The position numbers and the translations under genes were made by a program. Below the pieces are notes generated by a model. It did not search any database. It was not told the DNA's origin and was given only the letters and a program-made list of their open reading frames with translations. This document shows positions 17,106 through 24,969 of a DNA stretch of 40,217 nt, in pieces (position 1 is the first letter of the stretch; the number at the start of each line of letters is the position of its first letter). Source of the DNA: Castellaniella sp. UBA6218 (GTDB taxonomy: Bacteria; Pseudomonadota; Gammaproteobacteria; Burkholderiales; Burkholderiaceae_B); contig DISE01000018.1 of assembly GCA_002421865.1 (NCBI GenBank), positions 34,635-74,851 on the forward strand, in the 5' to 3' direction.

Positions 17106-17191
17106 GGTCGGATCCTGATCAGCCTGTTGCGGCATGCGGCCGTCGCCCTTTGCCCGCTGCGAAAAGTATGCGCGGCCGGTCCCCCTTCTTC

Positions 17192-17205
17192 TTGATGGTG
17201 GTCAA
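17192..17205. promoter_or_regulatory. FNR/ANR-like box between LigD-PE and phaB
   Basis: TTGATGGTGGTCAA matches TTGAT-N4-ATCAA at 9 of 10 defined positions. It lies 65 nt before the phaB start and 86 nt before the divergent PE gene. Confidence 0.6.
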
Positions 17206-17270
17206 CAAAAAGGACGCCGGCGCGCCGCACACTGCCGTCAGGTCCGGAACAACGATCAAGGAGAAAAGTC

Positions 17271-18014
17271 ATGGACAAGCGTATTGCCCTGGTGACGGGT
17301 GGCATGGGCGGTCTGGGACAGGCCATCAGCACGCGCCTGTATTCGGGAAACTGCGCGGTGGCGGTGACGGCCTCCCCCGCCAACAGGCACGCGGCAAGCT
17401 GGGTCGCGCAGATGAAGGCCTGCGGCATGGACTTCCATGTATTTCCCGTGGATGTTACCGACTACGATTCGTGCCGGGACTGTGTCAAACGGGTGCATGA
17501 CTCACTGGGGGGCATCGACGTGCTGGTCAACAATGCCGGCGTCACACGCGACGCCAGTCTGCGCAAGATGCGCAAGGACGACTGGCAGGCGGTCATGCGG
17601 GCGGATCTCGATTCTTTGTTCAACATGACCCAGCCCGTCCTCGACAACATGATCGCGCGCGGATGGGGAAGGATCATCAACATTTCATCCGTGAACGGGC
17701 AAAAGGGCCAGGCCGGCCAGACCAACTATGCGGCGGCGAAGGCCGGTGTGCATGGGTTCACGATGTCGCTGGCCCAGGAAATGGCGCGTCATGGCATTAC
17801 GGTGAATACCGTATCTCCGGGGTACATGGATACGCGCATGGTCACGGCGCTGCCAGCTTCCATCATCAACGAGAAGATATTGCCCCAGATTCCCCTGGGG
17901 CGTCTGGGAAAACCCGAAGAGGTTGCCGCGCTGGTCGGATTTCTGGCATCGGATGAGGCCGCCTACATCGTTGGTGCGGACTTTGCGGTCAATGGCGGCA
18001 TGCACATGCAATGA
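17271..18014 (+). CDS. phaB: Acetoacetyl-CoA reductase (PhaB-like SDR)
   Basis: A 247-residue short-chain dehydrogenase that reduces acetoacetyl-CoA to (R)-3-hydroxybutyryl-CoA for PHB synthesis. It has the nucleotide-binding TGGMGGLG near the N-terminus, LVNNAG, the catalytic Ser in NISSVNGQKG, YAAAK (Tyr and Lys) and SPGYMDT. The length and SVNGQKGQAGQTNYAAAKAG context match PhaB rather than FabG. Strong GGAG precedes the ATG. PHB synthase and phasin genes lie 3-5 kb away in the same island, but no beta-ketothiolase gene is present. Use as an electron sink under low oxygen is inferred from the upstream FNR-like box. Confidence 0.9.
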   Translation: MDKRIALVTGGMGGLGQAISTRLYSGNCAVAVTASPANRHAASWVAQMKACGMDFHVFPVDVTDYDSCRDCVKRVHDSLGGIDVLVNNAGVTRDASLRKMRKDDWQAVMRADLDSLFNMTQPVLDNMIARGWGRIINISSVNGQKGQAGQTNYAAAKAGVHGFTMSLAQEMARHGITVNTVSPGYMDTRMVTALPASIINEKILPQIPLGRLGKPEEVAALVGFLASDEAAYIVGADFAVNGGMHMQ

Positions 18015-18041
18015 ATGCCCGCCAGGATCCCTGAGGGCCAG

Positions 18042-18099
18042 CCGACCGCGTCGCGCGGGCGCGGCCGGGCGGCCCCTGGCTCGCCCGGCCGCCGGTCGG
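18042..18099. terminator. Nested GC-rich inverted repeat between convergent genes
   Basis: An 11-bp perfect stem (18,061-18,071 with 18,082-18,092; GCGGCCGGGCG / CGCCCGGCCGC) is nested inside a second pairing (CCGACCG at 18,042 with CGGTCGG at 18,093). It lies between convergent phaB and the SPW gene. There is no T tract, so it is a candidate bidirectional transcription barrier rather than a textbook terminator. Confidence 0.45.
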
Positions 18100-18112
18100 T
18101 CACGACAGCGGA

Positions 18113-18466
18113 TCACAAGGATTGCATCAGCCTGGACGACAGCGAGCCGATCGCGCTCACGATCAGCGCGATGCCCACGATCACCGAACTCCATGTAAAG
18201 ACGGACAGCGCGGCGAACCCGAGCGCCCAGGGCGCGACGATGATCCACAGCCCCAGCAGCGCCTCCAGCCACGCCGTCCATTCTTCGAAGGACATGATGG
18301 CGAAAATGGCCGCGACGACGATCGCCAGGCCCGCCGCATAGTGGCTCCATGCGGCGCCGACCATCAGCGCGGGACTCTTCAGAAGATAAGGAATGAGCCA
18401 GGGCGTGGCGATGATATAGACGCCCAGCACCAGTGCCAATATCGGCTGCCATCGTTCTTTGTACAT
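18113..18466 (-). CDS. SPW-repeat membrane protein
   Basis: A 117-residue protein starting at MYKERWQPILALVLGVYII, with GAGAGGTGG upstream of the ATG. Four predicted membrane helices occur as two repeats; the pattern ATPWLIP and APWALGF and the W-S-H/W-S-S elements are those of SPW-repeat proteins, small inner-membrane proteins of unknown function often found beside stress genes. An FNR-like box lies 112 nt upstream. A nine-codon upstream extension is possible but has no ribosome site. Confidence 0.75.
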   Translation of the reverse strand: MYKERWQPILALVLGVYIIATPWLIPYLLKSPALMVGAAWSHYAAGLAIVVAAIFAIMSFEEWTAWLEALLGLWIIVAPWALGFAALSVFTWSSVIVGIALIVSAIGSLSSRLMQSL

Positions 18467-18578
18467 GATCCACCTCTCAGTGAAAAACCGCATGCGTCAT
18501 TTCGCATAAAAATGATCTTCAGGAAACAGATCCACGGAAACTGCTTATTCAGGATAGAAAGAGCGTTCATGGATTATG

Positions 18579-18592
18579 TTGACTTCAGTCAA
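18579..18592. promoter_or_regulatory. FNR/ANR-like box upstream of SPW gene
   Basis: TTGACTTCAGTCAA is a perfect dyad in its half sites and matches TTGAT-N4-ATCAA at 8 of 10 positions. It lies between the end of the second alcohol dehydrogenase gene and the SPW gene. Confidence 0.55.
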
Positions 18593-18618
18593 CGGTCTGC
18601 GAAGCAGGGAAATCTTGC

Positions 18619-19623
18619 TCAAGGAACGAGAACGGCCGCGCCTTCGACCCGCCCGGCCCGCAGATCCTCCAGGGCACGGTTGGCTTCTCTCAGGGCGTAG
18701 CGGGTCGTTTTCGGCTCGATACCGATCCTGCCTGCGATATCCAGAAACTCCCGGCCATCGCGGCGCGTGAGATTGGCCACAGAGACCAGCTCTCTTTCTC
18801 CCCAAAGCAGGCTGTATGGCATCGAGGGGATGTCCGTCATGTGGATGCCGCCGCACACCACCCGGCCACCTTTGCGCACAGCCTTGAGCGCAGCCGGCAC
18901 GAGCGCTCCGACGGGCGCGAAGAGGATGGCGCCGTCAAGCGGGGCGGGCGGCATGGCGTCCGAAGCGCCGGCCCAGGCCGCGCCCAATGATTGCGCCAAG
19001 GCCTGGCTTTGGCTGTCCCCAAGGCGGGTGAAGGCATGAAACGCTCTGCCTTCCCAGCGCAGCACCTGCGCCAAAAGATGCGCGGCCGCGCCAAAGCCGT
19101 ACAGGCCGACGAGCCGGGCCGGGCCCAATGCGCGCAGGCAGCGCCAGCCAATCATGCCGGCGCACATCAAGGGCGCCAGCTTCACGGGGTCCGCATCCCC
19201 TGGCAACGGGAATGTATATGCATGCTCCGCAATCACATGACTGGCGAAACCGCCATCCAGGGTATGGCCCGTGAAAGCGGCCGAATCGCACAGGTTCTCG
19301 CGGCCGCTGCGGCAATAGAGGCAGCGGCCGCACGTATGCGCCAGCCAGGCGATGCCGACCCGTGCGCCTGGAGCGATGCCGGCGACGCCTTCTCCAGCCG
19401 CCTCGACGATGCCGACAATCTCGTGCCCCGGGATGACGGGCGTCTTTTGATCCGGCAACTCTCCGTCGACGACATGCAGGTCTGTGCGGCACACGGCGCA
19501 GGCTTCGACCCGCACACGCACCTGGCCAGGGCCGGGAGAGGGAATATCCCGCTGTTCATGACGCAGCGCCTGTCCGGCCTGGTGCAGGACCATTGCCTCC
19601 ATGCGATGCGGCGTCGATGGCAT
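18619..19623 (-). CDS. Zinc-dependent alcohol dehydrogenase, second copy
   Basis: A 334-residue medium-chain dehydrogenase of the AdhP/AdhA-like class. It has CAVCRTDLHVVDGEL, GHEIVG for the catalytic zinc, CGRCLYCRSGRENLC for the structural zinc and LYGFGAAAHL as the Rossmann loop. The start at 19,623 follows GAAGG; an in-frame extension upstream overlaps the DksA-like gene and is rejected. It begins 20 bp after the DksA-like stop, so the two form an operon. It is only distantly related to the dehydrogenase at 6.5-7.6 kb, so the island has two non-redundant enzymes, probably of different alcohol preference. Confidence 0.88.
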   Translation of the reverse strand: MPSTPHRMEAMVLHQAGQALRHEQRDIPSPGPGQVRVRVEACAVCRTDLHVVDGELPDQKTPVIPGHEIVGIVEAAGEGVAGIAPGARVGIAWLAHTCGRCLYCRSGRENLCDSAAFTGHTLDGGFASHVIAEHAYTFPLPGDADPVKLAPLMCAGMIGWRCLRALGPARLVGLYGFGAAAHLLAQVLRWEGRAFHAFTRLGDSQSQALAQSLGAAWAGASDAMPPAPLDGAILFAPVGALVPAALKAVRKGGRVVCGGIHMTDIPSMPYSLLWGERELVSVANLTRRDGREFLDIAGRIGIEPKTTRYALREANRALEDLRAGRVEGAAVLVP

Positions 19624-19643
19624 GAGTCCTTCTCCGGTCCGGT

Positions 19644-20021
19644 TTATCGCCGGCCGCCCCGCTGCTCGTAGTTCTGCTGGCAGGCCGCACAGCGCAGTGC
19701 GATCGGCAAAGCGAACAGGCGCGCCTGGGAAATGGCACGGCCGCAATCCCGGCATGCGCCATAACTGCCGTTCGCGATCCGTTGCAGCGCCGCATCGGCC
19801 GCGCGCGCCGTCGCCTGGTCAAGCGTCATCTCAGCCTGGTCGATTTCATCCTCGCGCCTGGCTTCCGCGCGCTCGGCCGGGTCCCTAACTTCGCCATCAT
19901 TTTCCTCGAATGGTCGCAAATCGCGGGTTTCGACCATCCGGACCTCGCTCAAGGCATTGTCTCGCAGCTGGATCAGCTTGCTTTCCAGGGTTTTCAGAAC
20001 GGACGCGGACAACGGCTTCAT
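19644..20021 (-). CDS. DksA/TraR C4 zinc-finger protein
   Basis: A 125-residue protein with a helical, charged N-terminal part (residues 1-85) and a C-terminal zinc finger, CRDCG ... LRCAACQ. DksA/TraR proteins insert into the RNA polymerase secondary channel and change promoter choice. It is shorter than DksA (151) and longer than TraR (73), and the tip reads D-P-A-E-R-A-E rather than the DksA coiled-coil tip, so ppGpp synergy is uncertain. The start at 20,021 follows GGGAG. First gene of an operon with the second alcohol dehydrogenase; an FNR-like box lies 85 nt upstream. Confidence 0.82.
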   Translation of the reverse strand: MKPLSASVLKTLESKLIQLRDNALSEVRMVETRDLRPFEENDGEVRDPAERAEARREDEIDQAEMTLDQATARAADAALQRIANGSYGACRDCGRAISQARLFALPIALRCAACQQNYEQRGGRR

Positions 20022-20106
20022 CTTGATTCTCCCGCTCAGGCTCCGGATACGGCACGGCGATCCCGTGCGACATCGTGTCATCCTAGCGGCAATAGGCCAT
20101 GCTTCA

Positions 20107-20120
20107 TTGATGCGCGTCAA
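20107..20120. promoter_or_regulatory. FNR/ANR-like box between dksA-like and phasin genes
   Basis: TTGATGCGCGTCAA matches TTGAT-N4-ATCAA at 9 of 10 positions. It lies 85 nt upstream of the dksA-like gene and 123 nt upstream of the divergent phasin gene. Confidence 0.6.
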
Positions 20121-20243
20121 TGTCCGGAACAGGCCGGAGCCCGACCCGATGGATGGACGGATGGTTGATGAACGTCAAGAAATCCCCCCGCATGAAATGC
20201 ATACTGAAAATATGTGCATCCATGATCAGGCAAGGAGATCGCC

Positions 20244-20687
20244 ATGGAACAAAATGACACGTCGACGTCGTTTTACAAAGCCGGAGCAGGCATCATGCTC
20301 GACGCCTGCAAAACTTATTTCACCTGCATGGAGCACGTGCGTGAAGTGCAGCGCCGCACGGACGCCGAATTCGCCGATGCCACCACGCGCTTCGCGGGGA
20401 AACTGGAAAACATCGAAAACATGGCGCAATGCTCTGTCTGGCAGCAACAGGCCTATGCGGAGCAGATCGGCCGCTGGAATCAGTATGTGCTTGAACTGAT
20501 CCAGGCGGTCCTGGAAGGACAGACCATCACGCAGACCGCGACCCGCAATGGCCTGGATCACATCCAGAAGGCCTACATGATGCTGGCCACGCACCTGCCC
20601 GCCATGCCCTACAACCCGCTGGCCGGGGTTGACCTGGCGGCGCCCGCGAGCCGCAAGCCCAATTCGCAGCGCGCCAGCGCGCATTGA
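20244..20687 (+). CDS. Phasin family protein
   Basis: A 147-residue, mostly helical protein with Gln/Ala-rich amphipathic stretches (Q-Q-Q-AYAEQIGRWNQYVLELIQ) and no signal peptide, matching phasin-type proteins that coat PHB granules. A Pro-rich, then Arg/Lys/Ser-containing tail follows at about 122-147. AAGGAG precedes the ATG. It is convergent with the PHB synthase gene, 39 bp away, which supports the assignment. Sequence signatures of phasins are weak, so the call leans partly on this context. Confidence 0.7.
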   Translation: MEQNDTSTSFYKAGAGIMLDACKTYFTCMEHVREVQRRTDAEFADATTRFAGKLENIENMAQCSVWQQQAYAEQIGRWNQYVLELIQAVLEGQTITQTATRNGLDHIQKAYMMLATHLPAMPYNPLAGVDLAAPASRKPNSQRASAH

Positions 20688-20726
20688 AAAGATCATCATG
20701 ATCGCCCTTCCCTGCGCACTGCTGCC

Positions 20727-22466
20727 TCAGGCATTGAAGACGTACGTGCCGGGGGCGGCGCATAAAACGTGCGCCGCGGGTACGGCCTGGACCGGAACGC
20801 GCACGCTCGAATGTGCCGCCAGCCACGCCTCCCATTCGGGCCACCACGAGCCGGAGCGGATCGGCGTGCGCGCCATCCAGGATTCAGGGGAATGATAGAG
20901 TTGGCCCCGTTTGCGCTGAGCGAGACGGAACTGTGCATGCGCCTGCCCTGGCGGCGCGACGATACCCACATTGTGGCCACCGGACGCCAGGACGAATGAA
21001 AGGTCCTGGCCACAAAGCCGATGAAGCTTGTATACGGATCGCCAGGGCGAAATGTGATCGCGTTCCGTCGCAACCACGAATGCCGGCACATGCAGGTCGG
21101 ACAGGGACACTGGCGCGCCGCGCCAGCAATATCGGCCTTCGGCCAGATCATTTCCATGATACAGATAGCGCAGCGTTTCACTGTGCAGACGATAAGGCAG
21201 TCGTGTCGTATCCGCGTTCCAGGCCATCATGTCGCTCACGCGCTGCGCATAGCCCAGCAGATATTCGCGCACCAGCCGCGACCAGATCAGGTCCCGGGCA
21301 TTGAGCAGTTGAAACACGCCGGCCAGTTGCACGCCATCCAGATAACCTTGTTGCCACATCAGGCCATCCAGAAATGCGACGGCGCTCGTCCCCATGAACA
21401 GACCCAGTTCGCCCGGCTCGCTGAAATCCGTCTGGGCGGCCAGCAAAGTCATGGTCTGCAGTCGCACGTCCCGGCGCGGCTCGCGGGCCAGTGCGGCGGC
21501 GCACAGGGCCAGCAGCGTGCCTCCCAGACAGTAGCCCACCGCATGCACACGCCGGCATCCCGCGTCACGCGCGGCTTCGGACAGCGCCCGCAGCGCTCCA
21601 TGCTCCAGGTAATCGTCCAGGCCTGTATCGCGCGCTTCCGCGGCGGGATTTCTCCAGGACATCGCAAACACCGTATGTCCGCAGCGCACGAGGTAGCGGA
21701 TCAGTGAATTGTGCGCTGACAGGTCCAGTATGTAATATTTCAGCAGCCAGGAAGGCACGATGACCACCGGTTCGCGCCATGCCTCGTCGGTGGCGGGCGC
21801 ATAGCGGATCAACTCGAACAGCTCATTGCGAAACACGACCTGGCCCGGGGTCGCGGCGATCTCTTTCCCTACCCGGTAGGCGGACAGCGCCTGAGGCGAC
21901 GTGCCTGGCGCATCCCCCGCCAGCAAGTCCTTCCAGTCGGCCAGCATGCGCAAGCCGCCGCGCACGAAATTCATGCCCGCCGATTCCCGGGCGGCGGCCA
22001 GCACCTCGGGATTGGTCCACCACAAATTGCTGGGCGAAGCCGTGTCCAGCAACTGGCGTGTGATGAAGTTCTGGACATGCAGGTGATGCGGCTGCACGCC
22101 ATCGACGTTGCGGGTGGCCTGGTCCCAGAACGCCTGCGCCTTCAGGAACTGGTCCCGCCACTGCCTGTACGGCTGAGCCTCCCAGCCCGGATGCTTGAAA
22201 CGCCGGTCCGCTCTGGCAAGATCGGCCGCCCCGTCCTGGTCCTGGCCTGGAATCAGCAATTGCCAGAGCGCCAAAGCCTTGCCTGGGCTGCACGCCATGT
22301 GGGCCGCCCAGTCCAGATGCGCGAAAGCCATGCCGAATGGCGACAAGCCGCCGGACAGTTTGGCCACGGTTGCGAAAGCCACCCGGTCAATACGCTCCCA
22401 GGGGCTGTCCATATGGGGCGGCGCGCAGTGTGCTGGCGCCGCTGCCTCGTAGGATGCATCGTTCAC
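20727..22466 (-). CDS. phaC: Poly(3-hydroxybutyrate) synthase (PhaC-like)
   Basis: A 579-residue alpha/beta-hydrolase polymerase that joins 3-hydroxyacyl-CoA units into PHB. The GTG start at 22,466 follows GAGG. An N-terminal domain (to about 200) precedes the catalytic domain. The lipase-like box is GYCLGG with nucleophile Cys313; the acid is in ATERDHISPW and the His in SGGHNVGI. The length is typical of class I PhaC (about 590). Phasin is convergent downstream and phaB is 3 kb to the left. The 302-bp intergenic region with hsp20 contains two FNR-like boxes; the nearer one is 105 nt from this start. Confidence 0.9.
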   Translation of the reverse strand: MNDASYEAAAPAHCAPPHMDSPWERIDRVAFATVAKLSGGLSPFGMAFAHLDWAAHMACSPGKALALWQLLIPGQDQDGAADLARADRRFKHPGWEAQPYRQWRDQFLKAQAFWDQATRNVDGVQPHHLHVQNFITRQLLDTASPSNLWWTNPEVLAAARESAGMNFVRGGLRMLADWKDLLAGDAPGTSPQALSAYRVGKEIAATPGQVVFRNELFELIRYAPATDEAWREPVVIVPSWLLKYYILDLSAHNSLIRYLVRCGHTVFAMSWRNPAAEARDTGLDDYLEHGALRALSEAARDAGCRRVHAVGYCLGGTLLALCAAALAREPRRDVRLQTMTLLAAQTDFSEPGELGLFMGTSAVAFLDGLMWQQGYLDGVQLAGVFQLLNARDLIWSRLVREYLLGYAQRVSDMMAWNADTTRLPYRLHSETLRYLYHGNDLAEGRYCWRGAPVSLSDLHVPAFVVATERDHISPWRSVYKLHRLCGQDLSFVLASGGHNVGIVAPPGQAHAQFRLAQRKRGQLYHSPESWMARTPIRSGSWWPEWEAWLAAHSSVRVPVQAVPAAHVLCAAPGTYVFNA

Positions 22467-22571
22467 CGTCGCCTCATGAGGGAAACGAAAATGGAAAGAA
22501 AACGGCGCTGGCCGCCCATGGCATTGTTTGAATGCCTTTTTTTGATCCTAATGAAGTGATTCCCCGCGATC

Positions 22572-22585
22572 TTGAGTTATCTCAA
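22572..22585. promoter_or_regulatory. FNR/ANR-like box proximal to phaC
   Basis: TTGAGTTATCTCAA is a perfect half-site dyad (CTTGAG ... CTCAAG with the flanks) and matches TTGAT-N4-ATCAA at 8 of 10 positions. It lies 105 nt before phaC. Confidence 0.6.
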
Positions 22586-22680
22586 GAAAAAATCGTTCCG
22601 GCGTGGCCGTGGCGAGTCCCATTGCATCGACGCGAGTTTTCACGCCGGTCTGGCCGAGGGTGGCCCATCGGTCGCGATCG

Positions 22681-22694
22681 TTGATGGAAATCAA
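22681..22694. promoter_or_regulatory. Perfect FNR/ANR consensus box upstream of hsp20
   Basis: TTGATGGAAATCAA matches the FNR consensus TTGAT-N4-ATCAA at all 10 defined positions. It lies 74 nt before the hsp20 start codon and is the best match in the island. Confidence 0.75.
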
Positions 22695-22768
22695 ATCAGG
22701 CTTTCGTCGGAAGATCACTATGAATGCACGGCGAGCCATTGCCGACCTCGAGACATCAGGAGATTCCC

Positions 22769-23203
22769 ATGCGCAATCCAATGCCATACTCCCTTTCCGC
22801 TTCCACGGATACTTTGCCCGACATGTTTCATGCCTTTCTCAGGCCCATCCGCCAGCGTGCGGAGGATGGGGCCGCCGGCATGGGAATGGGCGTCGACCTT
22901 ACCGAATCCGATGACGAGTTCGTCCTGAAGGCCGAGATCCCCGGTGTCTCGAAAGAAGACATCTCGGTGGAAGTCGATGACAACATGGTCACGATCCGGG
23001 CCAACAAGGAGCAAAACAAAGAAGACAAGGATGAGGGCCGTGTCATCCGCCAAGAACGGTTCTGGGGCCAGATCGAGCGAACAATCGCCTTGTCGCAATC
23101 GATCAATGAGCCGGAAGTCAGGGCCACGTATCAAAACGGCCTGCTGACATTGTCCCTGCCGAAAAAAGCGGATCGTGAGCACCGGAAAATACCGATCGAA
23201 TGA
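22769..23203 (+). CDS. Hsp20/alpha-crystallin small heat-shock protein
   Basis: A 144-residue ATP-independent holdase chaperone. The alpha-crystallin domain runs from about residue 40 to 135: VDLTESDDEFVLKAEIPGVSKEDISVEV, then the A-x-x-x-N-G-L-L motif (ATYQNGLLTLSLPK) and the C-terminal I-x-I/V anchor (KIPIE). The start at 22,769 follows AGGAG at 7 nt; an in-frame extension from 22,724 is unsupported. It is followed 50 bp later by the CBS gene, probably in one operon ending at the hairpin near 23.78 kb. Confidence 0.92.
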   Translation: MRNPMPYSLSASTDTLPDMFHAFLRPIRQRAEDGAAGMGMGVDLTESDDEFVLKAEIPGVSKEDISVEVDDNMVTIRANKEQNKEDKDEGRVIRQERFWGQIERTIALSQSINEPEVRATYQNGLLTLSLPKKADREHRKIPIE

Positions 23204-23253
23204 TCTTCCGGTCCTCTTGGCCCCCTGTGTTTCCGATGACCAGGGGAGTTTCG

Positions 23254-23736
23254 ATGTTTCGGAGTAATCCCATGCTTGCGCGTGAACTGATGACGCCTTC
23301 TCCGCTTCGCATTGGCACTGGAACCCTCGTGTCGGAGATTATCCGCCTCATGCTGAGCAAGAACGTCGGGGCCATCATGGTGACCGCCTGCGATGGTTCG
23401 CTGGTCGGCATGGTCAGCGAAGGCGATCTCATCCGGCGAAAAGGCGGCGCCAGCCAGCAAAGGCTGATCGATTGGCTTGAACTGCTGACCGAAGACGAGC
23501 CGATCAATCTCGAGTTTCTGCATAATCTCCAATTGGGCGAGACAACGGCGGCGAGTGTCATGACGAGCCCGGTCATTACGCGGAATGAACAGACGGACCT
23601 CCGGGAAATCGTGGATGTGATGCTGAAACACGGGATCAAACGGGTGCCCATCACGCGCAAAGGAAAAATCGTCGGCATAATCAACCGCCGCGATTTTCTG
23701 CGCGCACTCATCGCACAGGAAGTCCGAACGGATTGA
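23254..23736 (+). CDS. Two-CBS-domain protein
   Basis: A 160-residue protein made almost entirely of a CBS pair (Bateman module), which binds adenine nucleotides or NAD(H) and senses energy state. CBS1: ARELMTPSPLRIGTGTLVSEII ... NVGAIMVTACDGSLVGMVSEGDLIRR. CBS2: AASVMTSPVITRNEQTDLREIVDVML ... IKRVPITRKGKIVGIINRRDFLRAL. Both have the G-hydrophobic-hydrophobic-[ST/N]-x-x-D strand ends. The start at 23,254 follows GGGGAG. A stand-alone CBS pair beside hsp20 and usp is a common stress-island arrangement; the partner protein is unknown. Confidence 0.88.
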   Translation: MFRSNPMLARELMTPSPLRIGTGTLVSEIIRLMLSKNVGAIMVTACDGSLVGMVSEGDLIRRKGGASQQRLIDWLELLTEDEPINLEFLHNLQLGETTAASVMTSPVITRNEQTDLREIVDVMLKHGIKRVPITRKGKIVGIINRRDFLRALIAQEVRTD

Positions 23737-23755
23737 AAATCCCGTCCGCGTGACG

Positions 23756-23795
23756 ACGCCCCTGGATTTTTCATCCAGAACCGGTCCAGGGGCGT
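23756..23795 (+). terminator. Hairpin after hsp20-CBS operon, with an alternative inner stem
   Basis: An 11-bp perfect stem (ACGCCCCTGGA at 23,756-23,766 with TCCAGGGGCGT at 23,785-23,795) is followed by a T-rich AGAATTTTCGTTT. An alternative stem, CTGGAT with ATCCAG at 23,762-23,778, would compete with it. Confidence 0.6.
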
Positions 23796-23879
23796 AGAAT
23801 TTTCGTTTGTGTTTTCAGACTGCGATGATGGTCCCGCAGACTTGATTGTTCCAATCCAGAGGCTCGCCGGAATGATGCC

Positions 23880-24959
23880 ATGACGCGTCCACTCACTCTG
23901 CCTCCGCTGATCGACATCATTCAATCCACGCCTGAGCCGGTCATTACAGTCGATGGGGCGCATCGCATCGTCATCTTCAATCCGGCGGCCGAGAAGGCCT
24001 TTCTCTATACCGCCGAGCAAGTCACGGGACGGGACCTGGGCATTCTGGTTCCGGCGCGCTTCCGCAAGGCCCACGCGCGGCACATTGCGCGGTTCAGGAA
24101 TGCGGGTGCGTCCAAACGCGGCGCAAGGCTGGGCGTCCCGCTCTGGGGCCTGAAAGCCAACGGCGAAGAATTCCCCATCGAAGCATCGATCTCGCGCATC
24201 GGCACGCCATCGGGCGTCTACCTGTCGGTTTTCCTGCGCGACATGACGGAACGGCAACAGATCGAGCAGGCTTTGCGCGCCTCGCGCGACGAGCTCACGC
24301 GTTTGTCCAATGCCTTGCTGCGGGAACGGGAGCAGGAAAAAAGGCACATCGCGCGGGAGTTGCACGACGACATCGGCCAATGCCTGACCGCCCTTTCGAT
24401 GGAACTGTCCCAGCTCGAAACGGCCGTGCATCCGCTGACCGTCGCCGGATCCGGCCACATGGACGCAATGCGTCATTTGATCAAAAACGCCTTCACCTCG
24501 CTGCGTCGCATCGCGTCCGATCTGCGGCCCATCATGCTGGACGATCTGGGCCTGCCCGCCGCAGTGGAATGGTTGACGGCTGACTTCATTTCCCGCTACG
24601 GCATGGATGTGAAAACCCGCATCGACATCGGGCAGCAAGAGTTTTCCACGGTGATGGGCACCGTGCTGTTTCGCGTGGCCCAGGAAGCGCTCACGAACAT
24701 TGTCAAGCATGCGCGCGCGACGCACATTGCGCTTGACCTCTATTGCTCTGGGACACACTGTTTTCTGGTCGTCCAGGACAACGGGATTGGCTCGACCCCC
24801 GAACATCTGGCCAAGGCATTGCCCAAACGCCTGGGCCTGCTGGGTATGCGCGAACGCGTGCGTCTCTTGAACGGCACCGTATCGATTCATACCCGTCCCA
24901 ATGGCGGGCTGCGACTGGAGGTGTGCGTGCCTCTGGAGCAGCCTCCGCTGCCTTCTTAG
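23880..24959 (+). CDS. PAS-domain sensor histidine kinase (NarX/UhpB class)
   Basis: A 359-residue cytoplasmic kinase with no membrane segment. A PAS domain occupies about residues 10-125; a short coiled linker follows; the HisKA_3 dimerisation helix carries the phosphorylated His162 in ARELHDDIGQ; the ATPase domain has the N-box EALTNIVKHARA and G-boxes QDNGIGS and LGLLGMRERV. No Cys or heme ligand in the PAS domain stands out, so the signal is unknown; flavin or redox sensing is possible. The response-regulator gene starts 10 bp after its stop. The weak TTGAT half site at 23,842 is not a full FNR box. Confidence 0.9.
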   Translation: MTRPLTLPPLIDIIQSTPEPVITVDGAHRIVIFNPAAEKAFLYTAEQVTGRDLGILVPARFRKAHARHIARFRNAGASKRGARLGVPLWGLKANGEEFPIEASISRIGTPSGVYLSVFLRDMTERQQIEQALRASRDELTRLSNALLREREQEKRHIARELHDDIGQCLTALSMELSQLETAVHPLTVAGSGHMDAMRHLIKNAFTSLRRIASDLRPIMLDDLGLPAAVEWLTADFISRYGMDVKTRIDIGQQEFSTVMGTVLFRVAQEALTNIVKHARATHIALDLYCSGTHCFLVVQDNGIGSTPEHLAKALPKRLGLLGMRERVRLLNGTVSIHTRPNGGLRLEVCVPLEQPPLPS

Positions 24960-24969
24960 GAAGAAGCTC

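Noticed and set aside
23842..23855. FNR box upstream of the PAS kinase
   Set aside because: TTGATTGTTCCAAT has only the left half site.
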